Source of the DNA: an uncultured Oscillospiraceae bacterium
GTDB lineage: Bacteria > Bacillota > Clostridia > Oscillospirales > Oscillospiraceae
Direction: 5' to 3'
DNA: 35,166 bases
Assembly (NCBI GenBank): GCA_944385415.1
Contig: CALWXC010000022.1
Span: 1-35,166 of the forward strand
Made by a program: the position numbers and the translations under genes. Shown piece after piece: positions 6,694-14,909 of the stretch (position 1 is the first letter of the stretch; each line of letters starts with the position of its first letter). The notes below the pieces were generated by a model. It saw only the letters and a list, made by a program, of their open reading frames with translations. It made no database searches and had not been told where the DNA came from.

Positions 6694-7551
6694 TCAGCCC
6701 ATCGTTCCTTCCCGGCGGGGCTTGCGCCGTCCCTCCAGCGTCCAGGCCACAGCAAAACCCATAAGGCTGCAAACAGCGCAGGCCGCGATGACGGCAGGAC
6801 CGCCGTACTTGGTGGGGATAATGGCCACCGTGGAGGCCAGGACAAAGCCCACCACCACATGGAATGCCAGCCGGTAATAGTTGGCAAAGATGTAATTGAC
6901 CAGGCGGCTCAGCAGCACCACCGTGGCAAAGGCGCCGACGAAAATCGGTAGAACCACGCCCATATCGAAGGCGGCGATACCGGCGGTCATGGGCTCAAAG
7001 AGCCCCAGGAAAATCAGGGTGGACGAGGAACTCATACCGGGTACCACCACGCTCAGCCCCCACAGGACGCCGCAGAAGACGTACCACAGAAGATTGGGCT
7101 GGATGTGGAAGGTGGTGCCCCGTTCCAGTACATTAAAAAACAGCAGCATCACTACAGCGCTGACCGCCAGGGAGGTCCAGCCACCCCGGCCGTGACCCCG
7201 TTTGCCCGCTTCCCGCCAAAGGCTGGGGAACGACCCGGCAATGAGACCGATAAACAGCCAGATGGCCACGGCGGCATTGGCCGCAAACAGAACGTTGACC
7301 AGTTTGGCAAAGGCAAAGAAGCCGATCATCCAGCCGATGCCCGCCGGAAACAGCTGGGGAAACACCCGCATAAAGTTGCCGATGGGATGGGCAAAGAAGG
7401 ACATCATGGGCTGATAGATGCCGAAGAGCACACACAAAACACCGCCGCTGATGCCCGGCAGGATGGCGCCGCTGCCCACCAGGATTCCCTGGACCATGCG
7501 CAGGAGCCAACGGCCCGGCGGCATGGCGAAAAACAATTTGTGAAACAGCAC
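6694..7551 (-). CDS. DUF368 membrane protein, probable polyprenyl-phosphate transporter
   Basis: This polytopic membrane protein has about 8-9 hydrophobic segments and the DUF368 hallmarks: QGILVGSGAILPGISGGVLC near the N-terminus and its internal echo GLSVVVPGMSSSSTLIFLG in the second half. DUF368 proteins (PopT) have been reported to recycle undecaprenyl phosphate across the membrane. The frame is open to 7608, but a good -10 (TATACT, 7599-7604) lies inside that extension. I therefore prefer the GTG at 7549-7551, which has AGAAAGG about 11 nt upstream. It is the first gene of a unit with the thioredoxin reductase and thioredoxin genes. The link may be only co-transcription. Confidence 0.88.
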   Translation of the reverse strand: MLFHKLFFAMPPGRWLLRMVQGILVGSGAILPGISGGVLCVLFGIYQPMMSFFAHPIGNFMRVFPQLFPAGIGWMIGFFAFAKLVNVLFAANAAVAIWLFIGLIAGSFPSLWREAGKRGHGRGGWTSLAVSAVVMLLFFNVLERGTTFHIQPNLLWYVFCGVLWGLSVVVPGMSSSSTLIFLGLFEPMTAGIAAFDMGVVLPIFVGAFATVVLLSRLVNYIFANYYRLAFHVVVGFVLASTVAIIPTKYGGPAVIAACAVCSLMGFAVAWTLEGRRKPRREGTMG

Positions 7552-7598
7552 TCCAATCGTTACCTTTCTCGCTCCAGACGCGTTAAATTTCCATTCTG

Positions 7599-7627
7599 AG
7601 TATATCATATTTTACTGCTTTATAAAA
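7599..7627 (-). promoter_or_regulatory. Candidate promoter of the DUF368-trx unit
   Basis: On the minus strand TTTTAT (7622-7627) and TATACT (7599-7604) are 17 nt apart. The -10 is good and the -35 weak. If real, it rules out a translation start at 7608 and supports the GTG at 7551. Confidence 0.5.
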
Positions 7628-7681
7628 GAGTACAGCGGGAATTTCTTAAAAAAAACAATGGTCTCAGAATGCAACTGCATC

Positions 7682-7710
7682 TTGCCCGGCGGTGGAAAAT
7701 CGGGTATACT
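7682..7710 (+). promoter_or_regulatory. Candidate promoter of the MATE gene
   Basis: TTGCCC (7682-7687) and TATACT (7705-7710) are separated by 17 nt and end 39 nt before the TTG start. It is divergent from the DUF368 promoter. Confidence 0.6.
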
Positions 7711-7749
7711 GGTCCATGACACGCAGACTAATTTAAATGAGGTGATTCC

Positions 7750-9138
7750 TTGTTTTCCTATCTGAACCGCGGCGGCGCCTTCTACCGCAATGTGGCGAAG
7801 CTGGCCTTTCCCATCTTGCTGCAAAACCTGTGCACCACCCTGCTGGGTCTGGTGGATACCTTTATGGTGGGCGCGTTGGGAGAAGCGCCCCTGGCGGCGG
7901 TGCTGGTGGCCAATATCCCGGTGTTCATCATTCAGCTGATCATCTTCGGATTGCAGAGCGGCTCGTCGGTCCTCATCAGCCAGTTCTGGGGCAAGGGCGA
8001 TACGGATTCCATCAACCGGGTCATCGGTATGGGCATCTATGTGGCCGGCGCCATCTCCCTGCTGTTTGCGTCGGTGATGTTTTTCTTCCCGGTGCAGCTT
8101 ATGGGTTTGCTGGCTGACAATGCCGAGTTGGTGCCCCTGGCAGCCCAATACGCCCGCATTGTGGGCTTCTCCTATATTTTCAACTGCTTGACAGGCGTTT
8201 ATGTGGGCGCACATCGGGCCATGGAGAATCCCAAGCTGGGGACCATTGTCTTTGCCTGTTCCATGGTGGCCAATACCTTTCTCAACTGGGTGTTTATCTT
8301 CGGCAATCTGGGCGCACCGGCCATGGGTGTACAGGGCGCGGCCTTCGCCACGCTGCTGGCCCGGATTCTGGAGTTTATCATCACGTTCAGCTACGCCCTG
8401 ACCAACCGGCGGTTCCGTATGAAACCGGCGTTGATGGTGCGGCCCGGCAAGGTGTTGATTCAAAAATTCGTCCGCTATTCCGGCCCCGTGGTTCTCAATG
8501 AAACCCTGTGGGGCATCGGTGCATCCCTGTACAAGGTGGTCATGGGCCACATGGAGGGTTCCACGGAGATTCTGGCAGCCCGGGCCCTGGCCGGCAACGT
8601 GGAGGACCTTTGCACCGTCATGGTCTTTGCCATTTCCGGTACCACGGCCATTATCATCGGCCGAGAAATCGGCGCGGGACGGCGGGATTCCGTCTATGAG
8701 ATCGGCGTCACCCTGGACACCCTGGCGTTTTTCTGCGGCCTGATCATCGGCTTGCCCATGGTGGCCTGTGCCTGGCTGGTGTTCCCGGACCTGCTATATC
8801 CCTTCTTCCACCTGTCCCCCACTGCCGGACGCATTACCACCATGATGCTGACGTTCATCGGTTCCCTGCTGGCCCTGCGGTCCTTTGAGACCGTGAACAT
8901 TGTCGGCGTCCTCCGGGGCGGCGGCGATGTGCGGACGGCTACGGCCATTGATCTGCTTCCCATGTGGTTTGTGTCTCTTCCCCTGGCGGCCCTCTTTGGT
9001 CTGGTGCTGAAATGGGGCATCTTTTGGGTCTATGTGGGCATGGTCAGTGAATACTTTATTAAATTCACCGTGGGCCTGATCCGGCTGCGGTCCCGCCGCT
9101 GGATTCAGGATGTGACGCGGCTCTCTTCGGAACCGTAA
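7750..9138 (+). CDS. MATE-family efflux transporter
   Basis: This is a 462-residue multidrug/organic-compound exporter of the MATE family, driven by Na+ or H+. The N-terminal signature VAKLAFPILLQNLCTTLLG-VDTFMVGALG and the mirrored second half (LIQKFVRYSGPVVLNETLWG) show the two pseudo-symmetric bundles of six membrane segments. The length is typical. The start is a TTG at 7750-7752 with GAGGTG 5 nt upstream; an ATG at 7738 is followed at once by a stop in its frame. It stands alone on the plus strand between the trx unit and the carbohydrate locus, so the substrate cannot be inferred from context. Confidence 0.94.
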   Translation: MFSYLNRGGAFYRNVAKLAFPILLQNLCTTLLGLVDTFMVGALGEAPLAAVLVANIPVFIIQLIIFGLQSGSSVLISQFWGKGDTDSINRVIGMGIYVAGAISLLFASVMFFFPVQLMGLLADNAELVPLAAQYARIVGFSYIFNCLTGVYVGAHRAMENPKLGTIVFACSMVANTFLNWVFIFGNLGAPAMGVQGAAFATLLARILEFIITFSYALTNRRFRMKPALMVRPGKVLIQKFVRYSGPVVLNETLWGIGASLYKVVMGHMEGSTEILAARALAGNVEDLCTVMVFAISGTTAIIIGREIGAGRRDSVYEIGVTLDTLAFFCGLIIGLPMVACAWLVFPDLLYPFFHLSPTAGRITTMMLTFIGSLLALRSFETVNIVGVLRGGGDVRTATAIDLLPMWFVSLPLAALFGLVLKWGIFWVYVGMVSEYFIKFTVGLIRLRSRRWIQDVTRLSSEP

Positions 9139-9156
9139 TCCCAAACAACTGGAACA

Positions 9157-9186
9157 GGCGCGCTGCAATGGGTTTTGCAGCGCGCC
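9157..9186. terminator. Terminator between convergent MATE and mtlD-like genes
   Basis: A perfect 12-bp GC-rich stem (9157-9168 with 9175-9186, loop 6) is followed by CGTTTTC on the plus strand. It lies 18 nt after the MATE stop and about 21 nt beyond the stop of the convergent gene, so it probably serves both. Confidence 0.85.
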
Positions 9187-9207
9187 CGTTTTCTCAATAT
9201 AAAGGAT

Positions 9208-10422
9208 TCACACGATATTTTGCAATGCCGCGCCCCGGACCTCGTCGGCGGCCCGGCGCAGATCGGCTATGGTGCAGCCCTCCAGAATTTTACCGTAGAA
9301 CTGCTCCACCAATGCCGCAAAGGGATGGTCTGTCGGCAGTTGGGAAACCTCGGCCAAAACCTTGCGGCAGGCGTCCGCCGACTGTTCCCAGCCCGCCTCC
9401 TGCACATACCGCCGCACACCGGCGGCGGCGCCTACAGCCATATAGGCCGGGACCACATCCATTTCCACGGCCAGCTTGGCCGCACCCACCAGACGGTCCT
9501 CCAGCGACAGTTTCCGGCCCGGATCGCCGCCCACTCTGGCGCAGGTATCGCCCAGGGCCCGATTGGTAAACCGCCGCAGTAAGTCCATCTTATGGAGCAT
9601 CAGCTGATCCATGGGAACTTCATACCGTTTGGACAGGGCCATCAGGCTCTCGTCCATGGCCCCCTCCGTAAGAATGCGGATCTCCGGCTCGTCAATGGCC
9701 TGCCAGATATAGGGCAGCCCCAGCAGATCGCCCAAATAGGCGCAGGTGGCGTGGCCCATATTGTGGAGGTACAACTTCCGCTTGATGTAGAAGTCAAAGG
9801 GTGCAAACGGCACCATGCCCGGCAGCTCCGGCGGCTGCCCCTTGAACGCGGCCCCGTCCACCGGCAGATAGCCGTAACGCTCCACGCAGACCCGCAGGGG
9901 ATCTCCGTCCTTCATCTCCTCCGTCTGCACCGGCACCATACGGCCGATGGAGGCTTCCACCAGTCCCACAGTCTCATCGAACTTCCGGCACTCTTCCTCC
10001 GTCAGCTGCTCCTTGAGCATCCGCTCCAGAATCAAGTTGGCGTCCATGAGGTTTTCACAGATGATGATATTCAACGGCGCGTCGGTGCGCTGCCAGCGCT
10101 TGCGCAGACCCGCCACAATATTGCCCACAATAAACTTGAGGATTCTCGCGCCCACAGCTGTGGCCATAATGTCACAGTTGGCGATGGCTTCGGCGGCGGC
10201 CTCCTGATCGTTGCCATTGACCGCCGTCACCGGCGAGACCATGACATCCTCGTGGCCCTGGCTGGACACATAGCGGACCGGATACACGCCACGCTGCTGC
10301 AAGCCCTCCACCACCGGCTCGGCCACATCGATAAAGGTGACGGCGCAGCCTGCCTGGCTGAACAGCGCACCGATAAACCCGCGGCCAATGTTGCCGCCGC
10401 CGTACATAACCGCCTGTTTCAT
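9208..10422 (-). CDS. Mannitol-1-phosphate 5-dehydrogenase-like enzyme
   Basis: This is a 404-residue NAD-dependent polyol dehydrogenase of the long-chain mannitol dehydrogenase family. The N-terminal Rossmann motif GGGNIGRGFIG is at 8-18. The catalytic KxxxxNxxH signature is K216-N221-H224 in KLYLHNMGH. MtlD enzymes interconvert mannitol 1-phosphate and fructose 6-phosphate; relatives act on hexuronates, so the exact substrate is open. No mannitol PTS is nearby. It overlaps the upstream sugar kinase by 4 nt (ATGA), showing tight coupling, and is the last gene of the locus before the terminator at 9157. The kinase product (perhaps fructose 6-phosphate) would suit it as substrate. Confidence 0.88.
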   Translation of the reverse strand: MKQAVMYGGGNIGRGFIGALFSQAGCAVTFIDVAEPVVEGLQQRGVYPVRYVSSQGHEDVMVSPVTAVNGNDQEAAAEAIANCDIMATAVGARILKFIVGNIVAGLRKRWQRTDAPLNIIICENLMDANLILERMLKEQLTEEECRKFDETVGLVEASIGRMVPVQTEEMKDGDPLRVCVERYGYLPVDGAAFKGQPPELPGMVPFAPFDFYIKRKLYLHNMGHATCAYLGDLLGLPYIWQAIDEPEIRILTEGAMDESLMALSKRYEVPMDQLMLHKMDLLRRFTNRALGDTCARVGGDPGRKLSLEDRLVGAAKLAVEMDVVPAYMAVGAAAGVRRYVQEAGWEQSADACRKVLAEVSQLPTDHPFAALVEQFYGKILEGCTIADLRRAADEVRGAALQNIV

Positions 10423-11438
10423 TCCGCGTTCCCTCCGTACTGCTCATACAGTTTCATGACCTCTTCCACCGTGCCCACGCCGTCGGAGGCGCCGGGACGG
10501 CTCAGAGACGCCGCCGCCGTGCAGGCGGCCAGCTTCAGCGCCGCGTCCAGCTCCATGCCCGTCTCCGCACCGTAGAGGATGCCGGAGCAGAAGGCGTCGC
10601 CCGCGCCCACGGTACCCTGTATATAGCCCTTGGGCAGCGTCAGACTGGGAACCCGGTGGAACGTTCCCGCCGCATCCAGGGCGCAGCCCATCTCCGGGCA
10701 GTGAATGACAGCCCAGGTGGATACACCCAGGTCAAAGAGGGCCCGCAGGGCCGTTTCCATGTTCTCCGGGTGGAGCGTTCCGGCATCGTCCCGCAGCACC
10801 ACACCGGTGGTCTGCTGGGCTTCCAGTTCATTGATAATACAGTAGTCGGTATACCGCAAGGCCGGGGTCACCAGACGGCGGAACCGGTCGCCGGCCTCGC
10901 TGACCACGTCAATGGAGGTTTTGAACCCCCGTTTTTGGGCCTCGTGGAGCAGCCGCGCCATGGCGGTGCCGTACTCCGGGTCCTCCCGGTCCAGGGCGGG
11001 CAGCAGCAAAATATAGCCGATGTGGAACAGGTTCACCTCCAGCTTGTCCCAGTCAATGTATGTCTCGTCATACTGGGCATTGGCTCCGGCGTACTGGAAG
11101 AAGGTCCGCTCCTTCGTCTGGTTGTTGCTCATAACCGCCGTAAAGGAGGTCCGGCCCGTGCGGCGAATCATGGACAGGTCAATATTCTTGTACTTGCCGA
11201 ACTCCTCCATGACCAGTTCTCCCTCGGGGTCATAGCCCACGGCGCCGGACGCCACCAGATGGAGCGTCGGGTCCAGCCGGGCCAGGTCCACCACCGTATT
11301 GCAGACCGCGCCGCCGGTGGTATGGCAGATGCCCTCGGTGATATGGGTCAGCTCACTCTGCCGAGGCCACGTCTCAATGGGATAGGTGATGTCTACCAGA
11401 ATGTTTCCCGCGCAGCAGATGCCCTTCTTCACATTCAC
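10419..11438 (-). CDS. PfkB-family carbohydrate kinase
   Basis: This is a 339-residue ribokinase-fold sugar or nucleoside kinase. The N-terminal substrate-binding region is CCAGNILVDITYP with TGGAVCNTVVDLARL. The second PfkB signature is GTVGAGDAFCSG, whose Asp281 is the catalytic base. The substrate is not determined by the sequence. A fructokinase role would fit the neighbouring D-mannose/D-lyxose isomerase and mannitol-1-phosphate-type dehydrogenase. Its promoter (11525-11553) is flanked by two ROK-type operator candidates, and the ROK gene lies directly upstream on the same strand. It overlaps the downstream dehydrogenase by 4 nt. Confidence 0.9.
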   Translation of the reverse strand: MNVKKGICCAGNILVDITYPIETWPRQSELTHITEGICHTTGGAVCNTVVDLARLDPTLHLVASGAVGYDPEGELVMEEFGKYKNIDLSMIRRTGRTSFTAVMSNNQTKERTFFQYAGANAQYDETYIDWDKLEVNLFHIGYILLLPALDREDPEYGTAMARLLHEAQKRGFKTSIDVVSEAGDRFRRLVTPALRYTDYCIINELEAQQTTGVVLRDDAGTLHPENMETALRALFDLGVSTWAVIHCPEMGCALDAAGTFHRVPSLTLPKGYIQGTVGAGDAFCSGILYGAETGMELDAALKLAACTAAASLSRPGASDGVGTVEEVMKLYEQYGGNAE

Positions 11439-11477
11439 TCACCCTTTCCGGCGGAATCGCTGGCTACAGCGCCGCCA

Positions 11478-11499
11478 TTTATAAATCAATTTTAAAAAT
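11478..11499. promoter_or_regulatory. Operator candidate A of the ROK regulon
   Basis: This 22-bp AT-rich site reads TTTATAAATC, two A, then TTTTAAAAAT. It is the same form as sites at 11572-11593 and 21869-21890. It lies about 20 bp downstream of the predicted transcription start of the pfkB operon, so a bound repressor would block initiation or elongation. Confidence 0.65.
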
Positions 11500-11524
11500 C
11501 AAGTTATTTTATCCGCGCACCCTC

Positions 11525-11553
11525 ATTGTATCATAGGATTTTATAGACTTCAA
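11525..11553 (-). promoter_or_regulatory. Promoter of the pfkB-mtlD-like operon
   Basis: On the minus strand TTGAAG (11548-11553) and TACAAT (11525-11530) are 17 nt apart. It lies between operator candidates A and B. Confidence 0.75.
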
Positions 11554-11571
11554 CGGAGCATATCGTACAGA

Positions 11572-11593
11572 TTTATAAGTTGATTTTAAGAAT
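11572..11593. promoter_or_regulatory. Operator candidate B of the ROK regulon
   Basis: This 22-bp site reads TTTATAAGTT, then GATTTTAAGAAT. It matches site A at 18 of 22 positions and overlaps the last codon and stop of the ROK gene, upstream of the pfkB promoter. Sites A and B start 94 bp apart (about nine helical turns), which would allow looping. Confidence 0.6.
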
Positions 11594-12842
11594 TTAGCAC
11601 AACAACCTCGTCTCCATCGGCGGACAAACCACCGCACCGGCGCAAAACAGCCTCCTCCAGAAATGCGTCCATGGCCAGCGTCACGCCGCCCTTGACAAAG
11701 GCCCGGTCTCCAAAGGCCGTCAGCTCCACCGCCACGGTGTGGCCGTGGGGCGGATAGGGCGTCCGCCGGACCTGCTCCCGGATAGCGTCGGCAAAGCCCG
11801 CCTGAAAGGCCATGGGACCGGACAGGACGATGATTTCCGGGCTGATGGTATTGATGATGTTCCGCAGGGCCATGGCCACATAGGCCGCGGCCTCTTCCAC
11901 CACCCGGCGGCAGACAGGTTCCCCCTGCCGGGCCAAATCAAAGACCTGCTCCAGCGTCAAGTCGGAACCATGGGACGCGGCCCGTGGGTCCAGCGTCATG
12001 CGCCACCGCCGCCGGACCTGTTCCACCAGCACATCACCGGAGACCACCGTCTCCAGACAGCCGTAGCCGCCGCAGGCACAGGGTGCACCGCCGGTGACGA
12101 CCGTGGTGTGGCCGATTTCTCCGGCGCCGTCGCAGAAGCCCCGCAGGACCCGGCCGCCGTAGACGCAGCCGCCGCCGATGCCGCGGGTGAACAGTCCCAG
12201 CATATAGGATGTCTCCCGTCCGGCGGAGACGCCGTAGAGGGATTCCGCCAAGGCCGCCGCGTTGGTCTCCCGGTCGCAGCAGACGGGCATATGCAGCCGC
12301 TCCGAAAGAATGGCACAGATGGGTACATTTTTCCACAGGGGCATGTTGGGCGGGCTGCGAAGAACACCAGCCTTGGAATCCAGAGGGCCCGGCAACGCCA
12401 TGCCCATACCCAGGACCCGCTCCTGGGGTACCCGCTGGTCCGCCAACAGGGAACGGATCACCGTTTCCAGCTCCAGCAAGGTCTCCTCCACGCCCCGCTG
12501 GGCGTCGAAGTCCATGGTCCGTACCGCCTGGATATTCCCCCGGAAATCGGCCAGTCCCACCACCAGACTACAGTTATTCATCTCCACGCCCAGGCTGTAA
12601 AAGGCGCTGGGGTTAACATCCACCATGACGGCCCGGCGGCCCAGAGCTCCGGTGCTGTCGTGACCCGCCTGACAGAGAATCCCGGCCTCCACCAGATCGT
12701 TGGACAGATTGGTGACCGTGGCCACGGTCAGACCCAGCTGCTCGGCCAGGGCCGTCCGGGAAATGGGGCCCCGGCGCTGTACCGTCCGGACCACCTGCAT
12801 GAGATTAAAGCGTTTCATGACGCCGCTGTTGATTTTCCGCAT
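11586..12842 (-). CDS. ROK-family transcriptional repressor (NagC/XylR type)
   Basis: This 418-residue regulator is made of an N-terminal winged helix (about residues 10-65, ISRTALAEQLGLTVATVTNL) and a sugar-kinase-like ROK domain. The effector-binding region has GMGMALPGPLDSKAG, and the ROK signature is followed by the zinc site GEIGHTTV...CACGGYGCLE. Such proteins repress sugar genes and release DNA on binding a sugar or sugar phosphate. It lies directly upstream of the pfkB operon and has its own promoter at 12881-12909. Three related 22-bp sites (upstream of pfkB twice, upstream of the lyxose isomerase once) are its probable targets. The start at 12842 has only a modest ribosome site; an ATG eight codons in is an alternative. 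Confidence 0.92.
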   Translation of the reverse strand: MRKINSGVMKRFNLMQVVRTVQRRGPISRTALAEQLGLTVATVTNLSNDLVEAGILCQAGHDSTGALGRRAVMVDVNPSAFYSLGVEMNNCSLVVGLADFRGNIQAVRTMDFDAQRGVEETLLELETVIRSLLADQRVPQERVLGMGMALPGPLDSKAGVLRSPPNMPLWKNVPICAILSERLHMPVCCDRETNAAALAESLYGVSAGRETSYMLGLFTRGIGGGCVYGGRVLRGFCDGAGEIGHTTVVTGGAPCACGGYGCLETVVSGDVLVEQVRRRWRMTLDPRAASHGSDLTLEQVFDLARQGEPVCRRVVEEAAAYVAMALRNIINTISPEIIVLSGPMAFQAGFADAIREQVRRTPYPPHGHTVAVELTAFGDRAFVKGGVTLAMDAFLEEAVLRRCGGLSADGDEVVVLNS

Positions 12843-12880
12843 GGGGTGTTACCTGCCTTCCTGCCGTTCCAGTTGCTTCC

Positions 12881-12918
12881 ATGATAGCACGGAATGGGCT
12901 CTGTGACAACGGGTTGTC
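12881..12918 (-). promoter_or_regulatory. Promoter of the ROK gene with overlapping palindrome
   Basis: On the minus strand TTGTCA (12904-12909) and TATCAT (12881-12886) are 17 nt apart. A 14-bp perfect palindrome, GACAACGGGTTGTC with a GG centre (12905-12918), covers the -35. This sequence differs from the ROK sites, so another factor may act here. Confidence 0.65.
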
Positions 12919-14229
12919 CTACTGCTGCAAGTAGGCGTCCACCTCATGCTGTAGAATCTTCATCTCGCTGTCCACCACATTGTCGGCGTCCAGCAGGGCG
13001 CTGATTTTACTGTTGGCCAGGGACATGGCCTGCTCGTACTTCTTGAATTGTGGCTCAATACAGCCCTCTTCAATGACGCGGCTCAGCAGCGCCCCGCTGA
13101 TGACCCGGTCTCCCTCGTCCATGTCCTCCTGCAAAATGGCCTCCACCTGCCGGGAGCCGGTGACGGCTTTCAGCACCGACGCCCCCTGAGACTGGCGGAA
13201 GATCTCCGTCTGAATGGTGGGATCGCAGGTCAGCAGCTTTAAAAACTCCCAGGCCAGCTGTTCCTGTCGGGTGTTGGCGCTGATGCCCATGAGCAGCGTA
13301 TCCACCTGGGAGATGTTGTCGCCCTGGCTGCCGGCGGGCATGGTGATGCAGTCCCACTGGAAATTGCTGTACCGCTTGATTTTATAGGGGTATGTCTTAT
13401 AGGTCCGGTACTCGGCAAAGGTCAGCGGCATAAAGGCCACCTTACCGGCATTGAAGTCCTCCTGGGTCACGGTCTGGCCCTGGTACAGCTCCTGAATCTG
13501 GGCGATGAATTTCACCGCTTGGACCGTCTTTTCATCGCCGAAATAGCTTTGGGTGCCGCCCTGGTTGAACAGATCCGCGCCGTTGCTGTGGGCCGCTTCC
13601 AACCAGCCGTAGTTGTAGGTTCCAAACTGGTCCAGAACGCCGTCCCCATTGATATCCCGGGTGACCTGGCGGCAGATCTTATAGAGATCGTCCCAGGTCC
13701 AATTCTCGTCGGGAACTGCAATGCCCTCTTTATTCAACAGGGTTTGGTTGACGAACATCAGGGTGGGCACCGTTTCATAGGGCAGTGCGTACTGGGTCCC
13801 GCCGTACTGGCCTGACACGAACGCGCTGGTAAAGTAGGCACTTTCGTCAAAGCTGGTGTCCCGCTCCATCAAGGGCCCCAGGTCCTTGAGAATGCCCATG
13901 GAGGTAAACTGGTGGAAATCGGTGCCCAGGACCATAAACACGTCGGGAGTTTCGTTGCGCAGGAGCTTCCGGGAAAACCACTCGGAATAATCATCCTTGT
14001 CCACACCGCTGTAGTAGTGGATGCGGACGCCGGGGTGCTCTGCCTCAAAGGTTGCAATGGCCTGATCGATGATGGTAAAGCTGTTGGCGTTGGCCACGTC
14101 CCAATAGCTGCCGGTGAACATGCCGAACTCCAGCACCACTTCCCGGTCCGCGCTGGCGTAGGCCGCGCCGCTGGCCACCGCCGCCAGCACGACCGCCCCC
14201 AGAAGTACGCCAATCCATTTTCGTTTCAT
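12919..14229 (-). CDS. Extracellular solute-binding protein, family 1 (sugar type)
   Basis: This is a 436-residue secreted binding protein. The signal peptide MKRKWIGVLLGAVVLAAVAS ends near AYASADRE. There is no lipobox Cys, so the mode of cell attachment is unclear. The mature part shows the family-1 fold (FEAEHPGVRIHYYSG, GKVAFMPLTFAEYRTY, AWEFLKLLTCDP) and an EF-hand-like loop DINGDGVLDQ. Family-1 proteins normally deliver sugars to CUT1 permeases, but no such permease genes are present. The gene lies 11 nt after a response regulator in a block with a histidine kinase and a second binding lipoprotein. It may therefore feed sugar information to the kinase or serve a distant permease. AGGGGGAA precedes the ATG. 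Confidence 0.88.
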   Translation of the reverse strand: MKRKWIGVLLGAVVLAAVASGAAYASADREVVLEFGMFTGSYWDVANANSFTIIDQAIATFEAEHPGVRIHYYSGVDKDDYSEWFSRKLLRNETPDVFMVLGTDFHQFTSMGILKDLGPLMERDTSFDESAYFTSAFVSGQYGGTQYALPYETVPTLMFVNQTLLNKEGIAVPDENWTWDDLYKICRQVTRDINGDGVLDQFGTYNYGWLEAAHSNGADLFNQGGTQSYFGDEKTVQAVKFIAQIQELYQGQTVTQEDFNAGKVAFMPLTFAEYRTYKTYPYKIKRYSNFQWDCITMPAGSQGDNISQVDTLLMGISANTRQEQLAWEFLKLLTCDPTIQTEIFRQSQGASVLKAVTGSRQVEAILQEDMDEGDRVISGALLSRVIEEGCIEPQFKKYEQAMSLANSKISALLDADNVVDSEMKILQHEVDAYLQQ

Positions 14230-14240
14230 CGGCTTCCCCC

Positions 14241-14909
14241 TCAGTCCAGATTCCGTTGAGAGGCATGGCTCTGGACCGCCCAGATGGCCAGCTGGGTCCG
14301 GTCCCGCAGCTCCAGCTTATTGAGGATGGAGCTGAGATAGTTGCGCACCGTACCGTCGGACAGACGCATCACCTCGGCAATCTCCTTGTTGGTGGCGCCC
14401 CGCTCCACCTGGGCAATGATCTTCCACTCGGTTTTTGTCAGCTCCTCCACGGCCCGGGTCCCCACGGGAATGGTATAGTCGGCCTGGGCCATATGGGAGA
14501 AAAACTTCAATACCTTGGTGGCAATGTCCGGGTTGATCATGGCCCGGCCGCTGTGGACCACCTTGATGGCGTTTTCCAGCTCGTCCATGGATACACCCTT
14601 GAGCAGGTAGCCGCTGGCGCCGTATTTCAGGGCGTTGAACACATATTCATCGTCGTCAAAGGTGGTCAGAATCACAATTTTAATCTCCGGATACGTCTCT
14701 TTGATGAGCTTGGTACACTGGACGCCGTCCATTTTGGGCATCCGGATATCCATCAAAATCACATCGGGCCGCTGTTGGCGAACGCACTGCATGACCTCCT
14801 GGCCGTCGGCGGCCACGCCGATGACCTGTAGGTCCGGCTTGCTGTTGAGGACGATTTCCAGGCTCTGGCGGATCAGTTCCTGGTCGTCGGCGATCAGAAT
14901 TTTAATCAT
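14241..14909 (-). CDS. NarL/LuxR-type response regulator
   Basis: This is a 222-residue transcription regulator. The receiver domain (1-120) carries the acidic pair ADD (8-9), phospho-acceptor Asp54 in VILMDIRMP, and the conserved Thr and Lys of VILTT and YLLKG. The C-terminal LuxR-type helix-turn-helix (about 150-215) reads LTKTEWKIIAQVERGATNKE, then VMRLSDGTVRNYLSSIL. The start is the ATG at 14907-14909. It overlaps the kinase stop by 8 nt, so the two are translationally coupled partners. Likely targets are the transporter and binding-protein genes of this cluster. The palindromes upstream of rbsB are candidates for its binding, but this is not shown. Confidence 0.95.
   Translation of the reverse strand: MIKILIADDQELIRQSLEIVLNSKPDLQVIGVAADGQEVMQCVRQQRPDVILMDIRMPKMDGVQCTKLIKETYPEIKIVILTTFDDDEYVFNALKYGASGYLLKGVSMDELENAIKVVHSGRAMINPDIATKVLKFFSHMAQADYTIPVGTRAVEELTKTEWKIIAQVERGATNKEIAEVMRLSDGTVRNYLSSILNKLELRDRTQLAIWAVQSHASQRNLD

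Noticed and set aside
7612..8550. 312-codon minus-strand frame upstream of the DUF368 gene
   Set aside because: It is antisense to the MATE N-terminal half. It is His/Gln-rich with no domain or proper ribosome site.
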